This document shows positions 7,205-14,325 of a DNA stretch of 64,000 bases, in pieces (positions within the stretch are counted from its first letter, which is position 1; each line of letters starts with the position of its first letter). Below the pieces are notes generated by a model. That model worked only from the letters and a program-made list of their open reading frames with translations. It was not told the DNA's origin and did no database searches. Origin of the DNA: Prescottella equi (GTDB lineage: Bacteria > Actinomycetota > Actinomycetes > Mycobacteriales > Mycobacteriaceae); contig NZ_LWTX01000010.1 in the NCBI RefSeq assembly GCF_002094305.1, positions 1 to 64,000 on the forward strand, given 5' to 3'. The position numbers were made by a program, and so were the translations under genes.

Positions 7205-8173
7205 ATGGGAGCGGGTGTGCAGGAACAGGAGCCACGGCGTGACGGCGTCGCCGGTCAGCAGGAGCTGATCGCTCAACTGCCGCCGTACACCGAACTGCTG
7301 TGGCCCACGCTCCAGGCGCTCATCGCGTTGGGCGGATCGGCGTCGAACAACGAACTCGACGGCGCCGTGGTCGAGCGCCAGGGGTGGTCCCCGGAGTTGC
7401 AGGGGGTCCTGCACGGTGAGGGGCCCGGAACCGAGGTCGAATACCGGTTGGCTTGGGCCCGAACCTATCTCAAGGGAATGGGTCTGCTCGCGAACAGTCG
7501 GCGGGCGGTGTGGAGTGTCACCAAGCAGGGGCGCGCGGTCACCGAACCGGAATTACGGCCGCTGCTGTTGGCCTTCACCGCAGACAAGCGTCGGCAGCGG
7601 CTCAGCCGCAAGGCCAATACACCTGACGCGCAGGTGCTTCCGCTTGCCGACGCCGAGACCGACACCACGCCGGATTCGGCCTACAACGACGCCGACACGG
7701 CCGCCTGGAAGTCGACGGTGCTCGAGGCGGTGCTCGGCATGTCGTCCACGGCGTTCGAGCGTCTGACGCAGCGCCTGCTCCGGGAAGCGGGATTCTCGAC
7801 CGCGACCATCACCGGGCGGACCGCGGACGGTGGTATCGACGGCATCGGTATGTGCCAGATCTCGCTGCTGAGCTTCCCCGTCGCCTTCCAGTGCAAGCGG
7901 GTGAGCGGCAGCGTCGGCGCCGGGGCGGTGCGAGATCTGCGCGGAGCAATGGCGGGCCGGGGGGAGAAGGGCCTGCTGATCACGACCGGCACGTTCACCA
8001 GCGAGGCCCGGGCGGAATCGCGGCGCGACGGTGCGCCGCCGGTGGATCTGATCGACGGGGACCGGCTCTGTGAACTGCTCAAAGAGCACGGGTTGGGTGT
8101 GCAGACCCGGACCCGTGTCGTCGAGGACGTCGCCGTCAACACCGGATTCTTCGCGGGCCTCGAGTCGAGCTAG
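7205..8173 (+). CDS. Mrr-type (type IV-like) restriction endonuclease
   Basis: About 322 residues with an N-terminal winged-helix Mrr_N-like domain (roughly residues 20-120, with VEYRLAWARTYLKGMGLL) and a C-terminal Mrr catalytic domain. The PD-(D/E)XK core is visible as GGIDGIG followed by FQCKR, and then a helix with VRDLRGAM and GLLITTG. Family members cut foreign DNA that carries methylated bases. No methyltransferase or other defence gene adjoins it. GTG 7217 has the better ribosome site (gggag, 5 bases before), so the real start may be 12 bases downstream of the ATG given. A -10-like TAACAT lies at 7147-7152. Confidence 0.85.
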   Translation: MGAGVQEQEPRRDGVAGQQELIAQLPPYTELLWPTLQALIALGGSASNNELDGAVVERQGWSPELQGVLHGEGPGTEVEYRLAWARTYLKGMGLLANSRRAVWSVTKQGRAVTEPELRPLLLAFTADKRRQRLSRKANTPDAQVLPLADAETDTTPDSAYNDADTAAWKSTVLEAVLGMSSTAFERLTQRLLREAGFSTATITGRTADGGIDGIGMCQISLLSFPVAFQCKRVSGSVGAGAVRDLRGAMAGRGEKGLLITTGTFTSEARAESRRDGAPPVDLIDGDRLCELLKEHGLGVQTRTRVVEDVAVNTGFFAGLESS

Positions 8174-8285
8174 TGGTACCGAAGTCACCGATGTGACTGA
8201 CGGAACCAGAGTTGCTGTGGTGGAATAGCCGTCGAATCGACAAGTGCGGGCGCCGAATCCGTCGCCGCACACCCCAGTCCCGGCG

Positions 8286-9035
8286 ATGCGAGGTTTCACG
8301 GTGCAGGTTTCCAGGCGAGAACTCTTCAAGTACGCGGCGGCAGGCACCGCGGCAGCGGGGCTCGCGGCGCTCGCAGGACCGTCGGTCGCGAACGCCGGGC
8401 CCGCGACCCTGATCGACTACTCGGCCGGCGTGCCGTCTCCGCTGGGCATCCGTGCGGCCGGCCACGTGGGCGCGATCAGGTACGTGTCGGATCGGCGTCC
8501 GGGTGCCGAGTGGATGCTCGGCAAGCCCATGCAGTTCGGTGAGGCCGCGGCCATGGCGGCGTTCGGCCTGCAGATCGTCTCCTGCTACCAGTTCGGCAAG
8601 GGGCAGACGTCGGACTGGCGCGGCGGCTTCGACGCCGGCATCCGCCACGCGCAACGCGGACTGGAGTTGCACCGGGCTGCCGGCGGCCCCGAGAACCGCC
8701 CGATCTACGCGTCGATCGACGACAATCCGTCGCCGTGGGAATTCGACAACCTCATCGCGCCCTACCTGCGGGGCTGGGAGGAGGTCCTCGGGCGGCGGAA
8801 CGTCGGCGTGTACGCCAACACGCCGACCATCGACCGTTGCCTGCGCGCCGGGATCGGGGGACTGTTCTGGCAGCACAATTGGGGATCCCCGGCCGGCTAC
8901 GTGCATCCGGCCGCGCACCTGCACCAGTTCGAGATCGACAAGCGACAGATCGAGGGCATCGGCATCGACCTCAACTCGATCCTCAAGCCGCAGTACGGTC
9001 AATGGTCGGCGCAGAAGCCGTTCTTCCTGTCATAG
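8286..9035 (+). CDS. Tat-exported DUF1906 glycoside-hydrolase-like protein
   Basis: A 249-residue exported protein resembling M. tuberculosis Rv2525c. A twin-arginine signal is visible as SRRELFKYA, then an Ala-rich helix ending near ANAGPA. The mature part begins with the TLIDYS strand typical of DUF1906 and continues as a TIM-barrel-like GH25-related fold, with IYASIDDNP carrying conserved acidic residues and VGVYAN and FWQHNWG beyond. Rv2525c is a Tat substrate of the cell envelope with unproven enzymatic activity. GTG at 8301 is an alternative start that keeps the RR motif. Confidence 0.85.
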   Translation: MRGFTVQVSRRELFKYAAAGTAAAGLAALAGPSVANAGPATLIDYSAGVPSPLGIRAAGHVGAIRYVSDRRPGAEWMLGKPMQFGEAAAMAAFGLQIVSCYQFGKGQTSDWRGGFDAGIRHAQRGLELHRAAGGPENRPIYASIDDNPSPWEFDNLIAPYLRGWEEVLGRRNVGVYANTPTIDRCLRAGIGGLFWQHNWGSPAGYVHPAAHLHQFEIDKRQIEGIGIDLNSILKPQYGQWSAQKPFFLS

Positions 9036-9056
9036 TCGAGGAATCGATCCCGGGAG

Positions 9057-9076
9057 AATCCATCCAACGATGGATT
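9057..9076. terminator. Short inverted repeat after DUF1906 gene
   Basis: AATCCATC (9057-9064) and GATGGATT (9069-9076) are exact complements around the loop caac. It lies 21 bases after the DUF1906 stop and could be a weak terminator or an operator for the next promoter. Confidence 0.4.
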
Positions 9077-9114
9077 GTGGCCGCGGAATTGTGAGACCGC
9101 CGGATACGTAAAGC

Positions 9115-9126
9115 TAAGGTAATGGC
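9115..9126 (+). promoter_or_regulatory. Leaderless-type promoter -10
   Basis: The -10-like hexamer TAAGGT (9115-9120) ends 6 bases before the ATG at 9127, so transcription probably starts at the initiation codon. There is no Shine-Dalgarno sequence. Confidence 0.55.
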
Positions 9127-9489
9127 ATGTCTGTCGTCTACAACATCCTCGTCGCCGTGCACCTGCTGGGCATGGCCGCGATCGTCGGTGGTTACCTCTC
9201 GGTCCTGAAGGCCCCCCGGATCAGCGAGGTGATGGTCTGGGGCGCGCGCATCCAGCTGCTGTCGGGCCTCGTCATCGTCGGCCTCGGCGAAGCCGTCGAT
9301 TCGCTGGGCAAGGACTACGACCATGCCAAGATCGGCGTCAAGCTGCTCATCACGCTGATCATCGTCGCCGTCGCAGAGATCGGCCGGGCTCGCCAGAAGC
9401 GCGGCGAGGGCAACCCGAACTTCGCGCACATCGTGGGCATCCTGGGCATCGTCAACGCCCTGATCGCGGTGCTCTGGACCAGCTACTGA
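9127..9489 (+). CDS. Conserved four-helix membrane protein
   Basis: A 120-residue protein with four predicted transmembrane helices (about residues 5-25, 37-55, 69-85 and 100-118). The pattern HLLGMAAIVGGYL near the start has a buried His. Small membrane proteins like this recur in Rhodococcus and Nocardia without known function. It appears to be expressed from a leaderless promoter, and a strong terminator lies 20 bases beyond its stop. No neighbour points to a pathway. Confidence 0.78.
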   Translation: MSVVYNILVAVHLLGMAAIVGGYLSVLKAPRISEVMVWGARIQLLSGLVIVGLGEAVDSLGKDYDHAKIGVKLLITLIIVAVAEIGRARQKRGEGNPNFAHIVGILGIVNALIAVLWTSY

Positions 9490-9509
9490 CGAACTCGTCG
9501 CACACGAGA

Positions 9510-9541
9510 ACGGGCGCCCTCCGCGTACGGAGGGCGCCCGT
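9510..9541. terminator. Bidirectional intrinsic terminator
   Basis: A perfect 14-bp stem (9510-9523 with 9528-9541) around the loop cgta lies between the convergent membrane-protein gene and the SnoaL-like gene. Confidence 0.85.
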
Positions 9542-9560
9542 CGTCGTTCCCGGGTGCTGA

Positions 9561-10061
9561 TCAGCCGGGCAGCTTCGCCATCTTCTCGCGCCACACACGT
9601 GCATCCTCGGGCAGGTTGCCCGCGGCCTCCGCATGCTCGCACCACTTCTTCGCCATCGCGAAGAAGTTCATCGGGTTGTAGGCGTCCTCCTCGTGCGACC
9701 AGAGGTCGTCGCCCGCGTAGTGGAGGATCGTGATGTTCGCGGCGCCGTGCTCGGTGCCGTCACCGGGATCCTCCATCGGGTTCTGGATCTCGCAGATCAC
9801 CCAGCCGCGTTCGACGTCGACGACGTGCCAGGAGGCGGGGAACTCGGGCATGCGATTGCCCGGGAACGCGGTCATCGTGCGCGTCACCCAACGGCGAATC
9901 TCCTCGCGGCCCTCGAATCGGCCGAATGCGTGCTCGAGGTAGGTGGCGTCCTCGGTGAACATGTCGGCGAAGAGGTTCCAGTCGCCGGTCTGCGTCGCTC
10001 GCACGACGGTCTTCTGGTAGTTCTCGAAGGCTCCTTCGAGTTCTTCGCGGGTCCACGGCAT
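9561..10061 (-). CDS. SnoaL-like / NTF2-fold protein
   Basis: A 166-residue protein of the nuclear transport factor 2-like superfamily (SnoaL or limonene-epoxide-hydrolase-like cone). Evidence is the helix around ENYQKTVVRATQTGDWNLFADMF region, then EDATYLEHAFGRFEGREEI and a run of beta strands (WHVVDVERGWVICEIQN). Such proteins are small hydrolases, isomerases or binding proteins; the substrate is unknown. The start ATG at 10061 has the ribosome site aggagcgc in front; longer in-frame starts add an arginine-rich stretch that is not family-like. Confidence 0.8.
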   Translation of the reverse strand: MPWTREELEGAFENYQKTVVRATQTGDWNLFADMFTEDATYLEHAFGRFEGREEIRRWVTRTMTAFPGNRMPEFPASWHVVDVERGWVICEIQNPMEDPGDGTEHGAANITILHYAGDDLWSHEEDAYNPMNFFAMAKKWCEHAEAAGNLPEDARVWREKMAKLPG

Positions 10062-10171
10062 GGCTGCGCTCCTCGTGGTCGATGCGGTCGCCCGCCTCGC
10101 ACGCGGACTCACCTGCAACCTAACGCACGGCTGGAACGTGTTTCAGTTTTTTGCCGGATTCGGGTGGGTTT

Positions 10172-10414
10172 TCAGGTGCCGTGGAGTTCGGTCCATCGGC
10201 CGAAGGGCGGCGGGCCCTCCCCGAGGACCTTCAGGCCGTGTTCGGGTGTGCCCGTTGCCGCGTCGGCATGCTTGACGTGCATCCACTGGTACCCGTTGAG
10301 CACGTGTTCCTCGGAGGTGGTCGTGTTGACGACCACGTGGTCGCCGTTGGCCCGCTGTTCGAGCGACCAGCCGCTGTCCGGGCCGGCGAGTACCCACCAC
10401 TTCTCTCTGCTCAT
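10172..10414 (-). CDS. Small hypothetical protein
   Basis: An 80-residue soluble protein starting MSREKWWVLAGPDSGWSL, with a Trp-rich N-terminus and patterns such as GYQWMHVKHADAATG. I do not recognise a family. It reads like a compact beta-rich domain with no signal peptide or membrane segment. The ATG at 10414 is preceded by ggagtcac. It is divergent from the 29-residue gene at 10582. Confidence 0.6.
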   Translation of the reverse strand: MSREKWWVLAGPDSGWSLEQRANGDHVVVNTTTSEEHVLNGYQWMHVKHADAATGTPEHGLKVLGEGPPPFGRWTELHGT

Positions 10415-10517
10415 GGTCGTGACTCCCGTCTGGAGTGACTTCACATGCTTCCTCAACGCTACCGCGCCTGCGGAGTGAAACAAGTTGGACGGATGTTCCG
10501 ATACGCCCGGTGTCGGT

Positions 10518-10535
10518 CCGGTTCGCAAGAACCGG
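10518..10535. promoter_or_regulatory. Palindrome between divergent small genes
   Basis: CCGGTTC (10518-10524) and GAACCGG (10529-10535) flank gcaa. The site lies in the 167-base region shared by the divergent 80-residue and 29-residue genes and could be an operator or the stem of a leader hairpin. Confidence 0.4.
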
Positions 10536-10581
10536 TCGGCTACCGTTATCGGTCCGAAACCGCTACGACTCGGAGGCTCTC

Positions 10582-10671
10582 GTGGATTTCCTCATCAACC
10601 TGTTCTACGCGATCGCTGCGAACCTGTACCTGGGTTCCTCGGACGGGTCCTCGGGCGGCGGCCAGCAGTAG
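10582..10671 (+). CDS. 29-residue small hydrophobic protein
   Basis: The GTG start has an ideal ribosome site (GGAGG at 10572-10576, spacing 5). The peptide is a single hydrophobic, amphipathic-looking helix (DFLINLFYAIAANLYLG) and a Ser/Gly/Gln-rich tail. A strong terminator begins 19 bases after the stop, so the short gene looks like its own transcription unit. No family is recognised. Very short membrane-active or porin-like peptides are known in mycolic-acid bacteria, but no direct similarity is claimed. Confidence 0.5.
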   Translation: MDFLINLFYAIAANLYLGSSDGSSGGGQQ

Positions 10672-10689
10672 GACGCCACGAGAACCACG

Positions 10690-10723
10690 AAGGCCCGCAA
10701 CCGGATCCCCGGTTGCGGGCCTT
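10690..10723. terminator. Bidirectional intrinsic terminator
   Basis: A perfect 15-bp stem (10690-10704 with 10709-10723) around atcc lies between the 29-residue gene and the convergent transporter gene. Confidence 0.88.
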
Positions 10724-10742
10724 CCCCGTATTCGGACGGCCG

Positions 10743-12182
10743 TCAGGGGTGCTGCGTCCCGGCGGCCGCCGGGCGGGCCTTCGGGATGAGGAACGCGAAC
10801 GCCAACGACACCAGGGCGGCGACGATCGCGATGACGAACGTCGCGCGGAACGCATCGAACGAGGGAATCGTGGCGGTCCCCAGCGTCACGGTCATGCTCG
10901 CCAGGACGACGCTGATGACAGCGGCCGCGCTGGACGTGCCGATCGACCGCATGAGGGAGTTGAGACCGTTCGCGGCGGCGGTCTCCGACACGGGGACGGC
11001 ACCGATGATCAGCGCAGGCATCGACGAGTACGACAGTCCGACGCCCGCGCCGATGATCATGCCGCCGACGACGATCATCCACACCGAGGACGACAGGAAG
11101 TACACGAACGTATAGCCCAGGCCGACGACGACCGAGCCGACCATGAGGGTGAAACGCGGTCCCCGCCAGGCCGAGATCTTGGCGGAGACCGGCGAGAGTG
11201 CCATCATCACCATCCCGCCCGGGGCCAGCGCGAGGCCCGCCGTGACCATCGAGAGCCCGAGTCCGTACCCGGTCGATTCCGGTGCCATGAGCAACTGGGG
11301 CAGCGTCAGGGAGTTGCCGTACATCGAGAAGCCGATCGCGATCGACGCGAGGTTGGTGAAGAGCACGTGCGGACGGGCGGACACTCGCAGATCCACGAGC
11401 GGCCGCGCCGTGCGCAGCTGCAGGAATCCCCAGGCCAGGAACAACACGAGGGATCCTGCGAGCAGGCCGAGGGTGAGTGGGTCGCTCCAGCCCCACGTGC
11501 CGCCCTTGGTGATGGGCAGCAGGAACAGGATCAGCGCTGCGCTGAGCCCGATCGCGCCGACGAAGTCGAATCGGCCAGGGTTCCGGACGGAGGATTCCGG
11601 GATGACGGCGGCGGCCAGTGCCGCACAGACGAGGCCGAGTCCGGCCGACATCCAGAACAGCACGTGCCAGTCGGCCACCTGCGCGACCGCTGCCGCGATC
11701 GGCAGTCCGATCGCGCCGCCGACGCCGAGGGTGGCGCTGACGATGGCCATCGCGCCGGCCACTTTCCGGGGAGGCAACTCGTCGCGCAGGATGCTGATGC
11801 CGAGCGGGATCACCCCCACCGAGGCGCCCTGCAAGGAACGACCGACGATGAGCGGGATCAGGGAGTCGGCGAAGGCGCACACCACGGACCCGGCGACGAC
11901 CAGGCCCAGGCTGATGACGAGGACCTTCTTCTTGCCGAACATGTCGCCGAGCCGGCCGCTGATGGGGGTGACCACGGCGGCGGCGAGGAGAGTGGCGGTG
12001 ACGGCCCACGACGCGTCAGCCGGTGAGGCCGAGATCAGATGTGGCAGTTGGGGAATGATCGGGACGACGAGCGTCTGCATCAGAGAGACGACGATGCCGC
12101 AGAAGCCGAGAATCGCGACGATGGCGTTGCCGGATACGGATGGGGTCGTCTTCACCGTCGAGGACGCGACGGGTGTGGACAA
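10743..12182 (-). CDS. MFS drug exporter, EmrB/QacA (DHA2) type
   Basis: A 479-residue proton-driven exporter. The MFS motif A is present as GRLGDMFGKKKV, with GRSLQGASVG downstream. The many helices and GIAATLL-type N-terminus are typical of the 14-helix DHA2 group (counts approximate). A TTG start is chosen because gaggag sits 5 bases before it; the frame upstream crosses the MarR operator. It is divergent from a MarR regulator, with a 17-bp palindrome between, the usual arrangement of a drug-induced efflux pump repressed by its neighbour. Confidence 0.88.
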   Translation of the reverse strand: MSTPVASSTVKTTPSVSGNAIVAILGFCGIVVSLMQTLVVPIIPQLPHLISASPADASWAVTATLLAAAVVTPISGRLGDMFGKKKVLVISLGLVVAGSVVCAFADSLIPLIVGRSLQGASVGVIPLGISILRDELPPRKVAGAMAIVSATLGVGGAIGLPIAAAVAQVADWHVLFWMSAGLGLVCAALAAAVIPESSVRNPGRFDFVGAIGLSAALILFLLPITKGGTWGWSDPLTLGLLAGSLVLFLAWGFLQLRTARPLVDLRVSARPHVLFTNLASIAIGFSMYGNSLTLPQLLMAPESTGYGLGLSMVTAGLALAPGGMVMMALSPVSAKISAWRGPRFTLMVGSVVVGLGYTFVYFLSSSVWMIVVGGMIIGAGVGLSYSSMPALIIGAVPVSETAAANGLNSLMRSIGTSSAAAVISVVLASMTVTLGTATIPSFDAFRATFVIAIVAALVSLAFAFLIPKARPAAAGTQHP

Positions 12183-12225
12183 GGAAACTCCTCGAAAGAA
12201 ACTGCAGAAAGAGAAAATTGGAAGA

Positions 12226-12242
12226 ATGTGTACCGTACACAT
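12226..12242. promoter_or_regulatory. 17-bp palindromic MarR operator candidate
   Basis: ATGTGTACCGTACACAT is a perfect 8+1+8 palindrome in the 118-base region between the divergent MFS and MarR genes. The size and symmetry suit a MarR dimer. Confidence 0.78.
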
Positions 12243-12300
12243 CGGGCGCCGTACCGCACAACGCGGACATTGCGGGCAATCGAGGTGGAAGGGGTCGGGT

Positions 12301-12765
12301 TTGTCCGACGAAGACCGGACCGTAGCGGGCGTCGAGTACGAGTTGATGCTCCTGTCGCGCTACCACGCCCTGTCGTGGCAACGGGGACAACAGACCCTCG
12401 ACCGCTCGGCCTACCTGATCCTCGCGCGCCTGCAACTCGATCGTTTGATGAGCCTCAAGGAACTGGCCGAGGCTTTCCTCCTCGACATCTCCACGGTCAA
12501 CCGTCAGGTGGGGGCGCTCGAGCGACACGAACTGGTCGAACGCATCGCCGATCCGGACGGCGGTGTGGCGCGCAAGATTCGAGCCACGGAGACCGGCCTG
12601 GCGCGCCTGCGAGCCGATCGTGATCTCAACCGCGACGGTGCCGAACGGGTACTCGAGGACTGGGCCCCGGACGAGATCGCGTTGCTCCACGATTTGCTGG
12701 TGCGGTTCAACCGGGATGTCGAAGCGCTCGAGGGTCGAGCCTGGCCGAGGCCGGAGTCCGACTAG
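12301..12765 (+). CDS. MarR family transcriptional regulator
   Basis: A 154-residue winged-helix repressor. The DNA-binding segment is visible as SLKELAEAFLLDISTVNRQVGALERHELV followed by the wing DPDGGVARKIRATETG, at about residues 60-110. Flanking helices would form the dimer interface. It is divergent from the exporter it probably represses. The TTG start is chosen for the upstream ggaagggg. Its 3' end overlaps the convergent Ser-Ile-Gly-Ser repeat gene by 4 bases. Confidence 0.9.
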   Translation: MSDEDRTVAGVEYELMLLSRYHALSWQRGQQTLDRSAYLILARLQLDRLMSLKELAEAFLLDISTVNRQVGALERHELVERIADPDGGVARKIRATETGLARLRADRDLNRDGAERVLEDWAPDEIALLHDLLVRFNRDVEALEGRAWPRPESD

Positions 12766-13100
12766 GACTGGACGTGCAACGTCGTCGACTCGGCGAGGTC
12801 CGGTTCGTCGGCGACGACCACGAGGGTCGGACGTTCGTCGGGTGCCTGCCCGACGCCACGCCAGGCCAACAGCGACCAGCGGGACAGGCCCGACAGCAGG
12901 GAACCGATGCTGCCGAACGACAGCGAGGACATCGCCGACCCGGCGGAGCCGACGGAACCGATCGACAGGACCGACCCGATGGATCCGATCGACAGGATGG
13001 AGCCCACGCTGCCGATGCAGAGGATCGATCCCTCCGATCGGATCGACAGGATGGATCGTCGGGAGTGCAGTGAGCGGATCGACTTCGTCGTCTCGGCCAT
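12762..13100 (-). CDS. Ser-Ile-Gly-Ser repeat protein
   Basis: A 112-residue protein whose residues 10-70 are a regular repeat of S-I-L-S-I-G-S-x-G-S units with a period of about six, beginning after MAETTKSIRSLHSRRS. Short regular S/G/I repeats suggest a small beta-solenoid or a self-assembling strand. The C-terminal third is non-repetitive (ERPTLVVVADEPDLAES). I recall similar short SIGS-repeat proteins in other actinobacteria without assigned function. There is no signal peptide. The ATG at 13100 begins the conserved-looking MAETTKSI segment. Confidence 0.65.
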   Translation of the reverse strand: MAETTKSIRSLHSRRSILSIRSEGSILCIGSVGSILSIGSIGSVLSIGSVGSAGSAMSSLSFGSIGSLLSGLSRWSLLAWRGVGQAPDERPTLVVVADEPDLAESTTLHVQS

Positions 13101-13132
13101 TCCCCGGTCTACCACGCGAGCCTGGGCCGTGA

Positions 13133-13174
13133 ACAGGGAAAGGCCCCGCCGGAGCCGGCGGGGCCTTTCCCTGT
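13133..13174 (-). terminator. 20-bp perfect terminator stem
   Basis: Arms 13133-13152 and 13155-13174 are exact complements with a 2-base centre. It lies 11 bases beyond the stop of the exported protein gene at 13185 and upstream of the SIGS repeat gene, so it separates two minus-strand units. Confidence 0.9.
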
Positions 13175-13184
13175 GCGAGCGGGG

Positions 13185-13940
13185 TTACGCGACCGCGAAC
13201 ATTCCGACCGTCGGCAGGAAGTTGCACGTGATCGGCGCGGAACCGTCGGGCTCGGTGGTGAGGTCGCCGGAGATCACGGCGAGCACACGACCCGGGCCGG
13301 TGTTCGCGATCGCCGACAGCGTCGCCGGTCCGTCCGGGTTGATGCGGGCCTCCGTGGTCAACGGCTGGGTCTCGCGGCGGCCGTTGTCGACGTTGATCCA
13401 CGACACCGTCATGCCCTGGTTCGGGGCCGCCTTCGCGGTGCCGAGCGCGGTGAAGACGAAGCCGGCCTGGCCGGCGCCGGGGCCCGGAGGCGGCAGGTGC
13501 GCGGGACCGGGGACGGCCAGGGCCGTGCCGACGGAATCGCTGGACGGGGCGATGCAGCCCTTGCCCACGGTCGGGTACAGGAACTGCGCGATGACCGGGC
13601 CGTCCTGTGGGATCTCCGGTCCGCCGCCACCGCTGCCGTCCAGGAACGTGATGACGCGCTCGAGCGTCGACTTCAGTTCCGGCGGCAGGTTCGCGCCTTC
13701 GAGAAGGATGCGGGCCTGGGCGAGCAGGTCGGTCTTGGCGTCGACGTCCTGCATGTCCGCCGGCGCCGCCGCGGCACCCAGGATGGCGGGCGCGAGGGAG
13801 GTCAGCGCATCGATGGAGACGCCCTCGGGGAGCCCGGGAGGCGTCGGCTGTGCGGCCGCGTTGGCCGGTACAGCGAGCGCAGCGGCGGCCACGACTGCGC
13901 ATGCAGTGATTGCTCGTCGCGTTCCTCGGTTACGAATCAC
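13185..13940 (-). CDS. Exported conserved protein
   Basis: A 251-residue secreted protein. The signal peptide is RNRGTRRAITACAVVAAAALAVPANAAAQ with cleavage after ANA or AAA. The mature part begins Pro-rich (PTPPGLPEG), has a helical segment (DLLAQARILLEGANLPPELKS region) and a C-terminal beta-rich domain containing two Cys (GKGCIAPS, ITCNFLP) that could pair outside the cell. Position beside the pimE-like gene recalls the Ala/Pro-rich exported protein Rv1157c. Function is unknown. GTG 13940 places the signal peptide at the start; a longer in-frame start adds 18 polar residues. Confidence 0.72.
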   Translation of the reverse strand: MIRNRGTRRAITACAVVAAAALAVPANAAAQPTPPGLPEGVSIDALTSLAPAILGAAAAPADMQDVDAKTDLLAQARILLEGANLPPELKSTLERVITFLDGSGGGGPEIPQDGPVIAQFLYPTVGKGCIAPSSDSVGTALAVPGPAHLPPPGPGAGQAGFVFTALGTAKAAPNQGMTVSWINVDNGRRETQPLTTEARINPDGPATLSAIANTGPGRVLAVISGDLTTEPDGSAPITCNFLPTVGMFAVA

Positions 13941-14325
13941 GGTTTCCCCATCCTTGTCGTTCAGACGCTTGCTGACAGCGTCGGTCTGCCGCACGGGCGC
14001 CCACGGCCTCCGTGGTCGCGGGTTGTTCGTCGCGGGTCACTCTATGGATCGATCCCCCGATGTGTACAGACTGTTCTGCACGTCGCATTCGTGATCCACG
14101 ACCCAGCGGAGTCTATTCAAGCTGTGATGTAACTGCCATCGCCTGGTGACAATATCTGTGACGTATGCGGAAAATGTGAACCTTGATGCAACTGTTACTG
14201 ATGAGCAAGGTATTTTCGGCGCATCGGGCCGGGGCGTTAGGCTGACGCCACACCTGGTCCTTCCCGCTCCCGCGCCACACTGGGTGCGTCCTGCCAGCAC
14301 ACACGATCACGGGAGAGCGCCGCCA
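13941..14325. promoter_or_regulatory. Intergenic promoter region, pimE-like / exported protein
   Basis: This 385-base gap between divergent genes is less GC-rich than its surroundings near 14085-14220. A -10-like TAGGCT at 14238-14243 would give the pimE-like gene a leader of about 75 bases. No gene, RNA or repeat is apparent in the rest. Confidence 0.5.
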
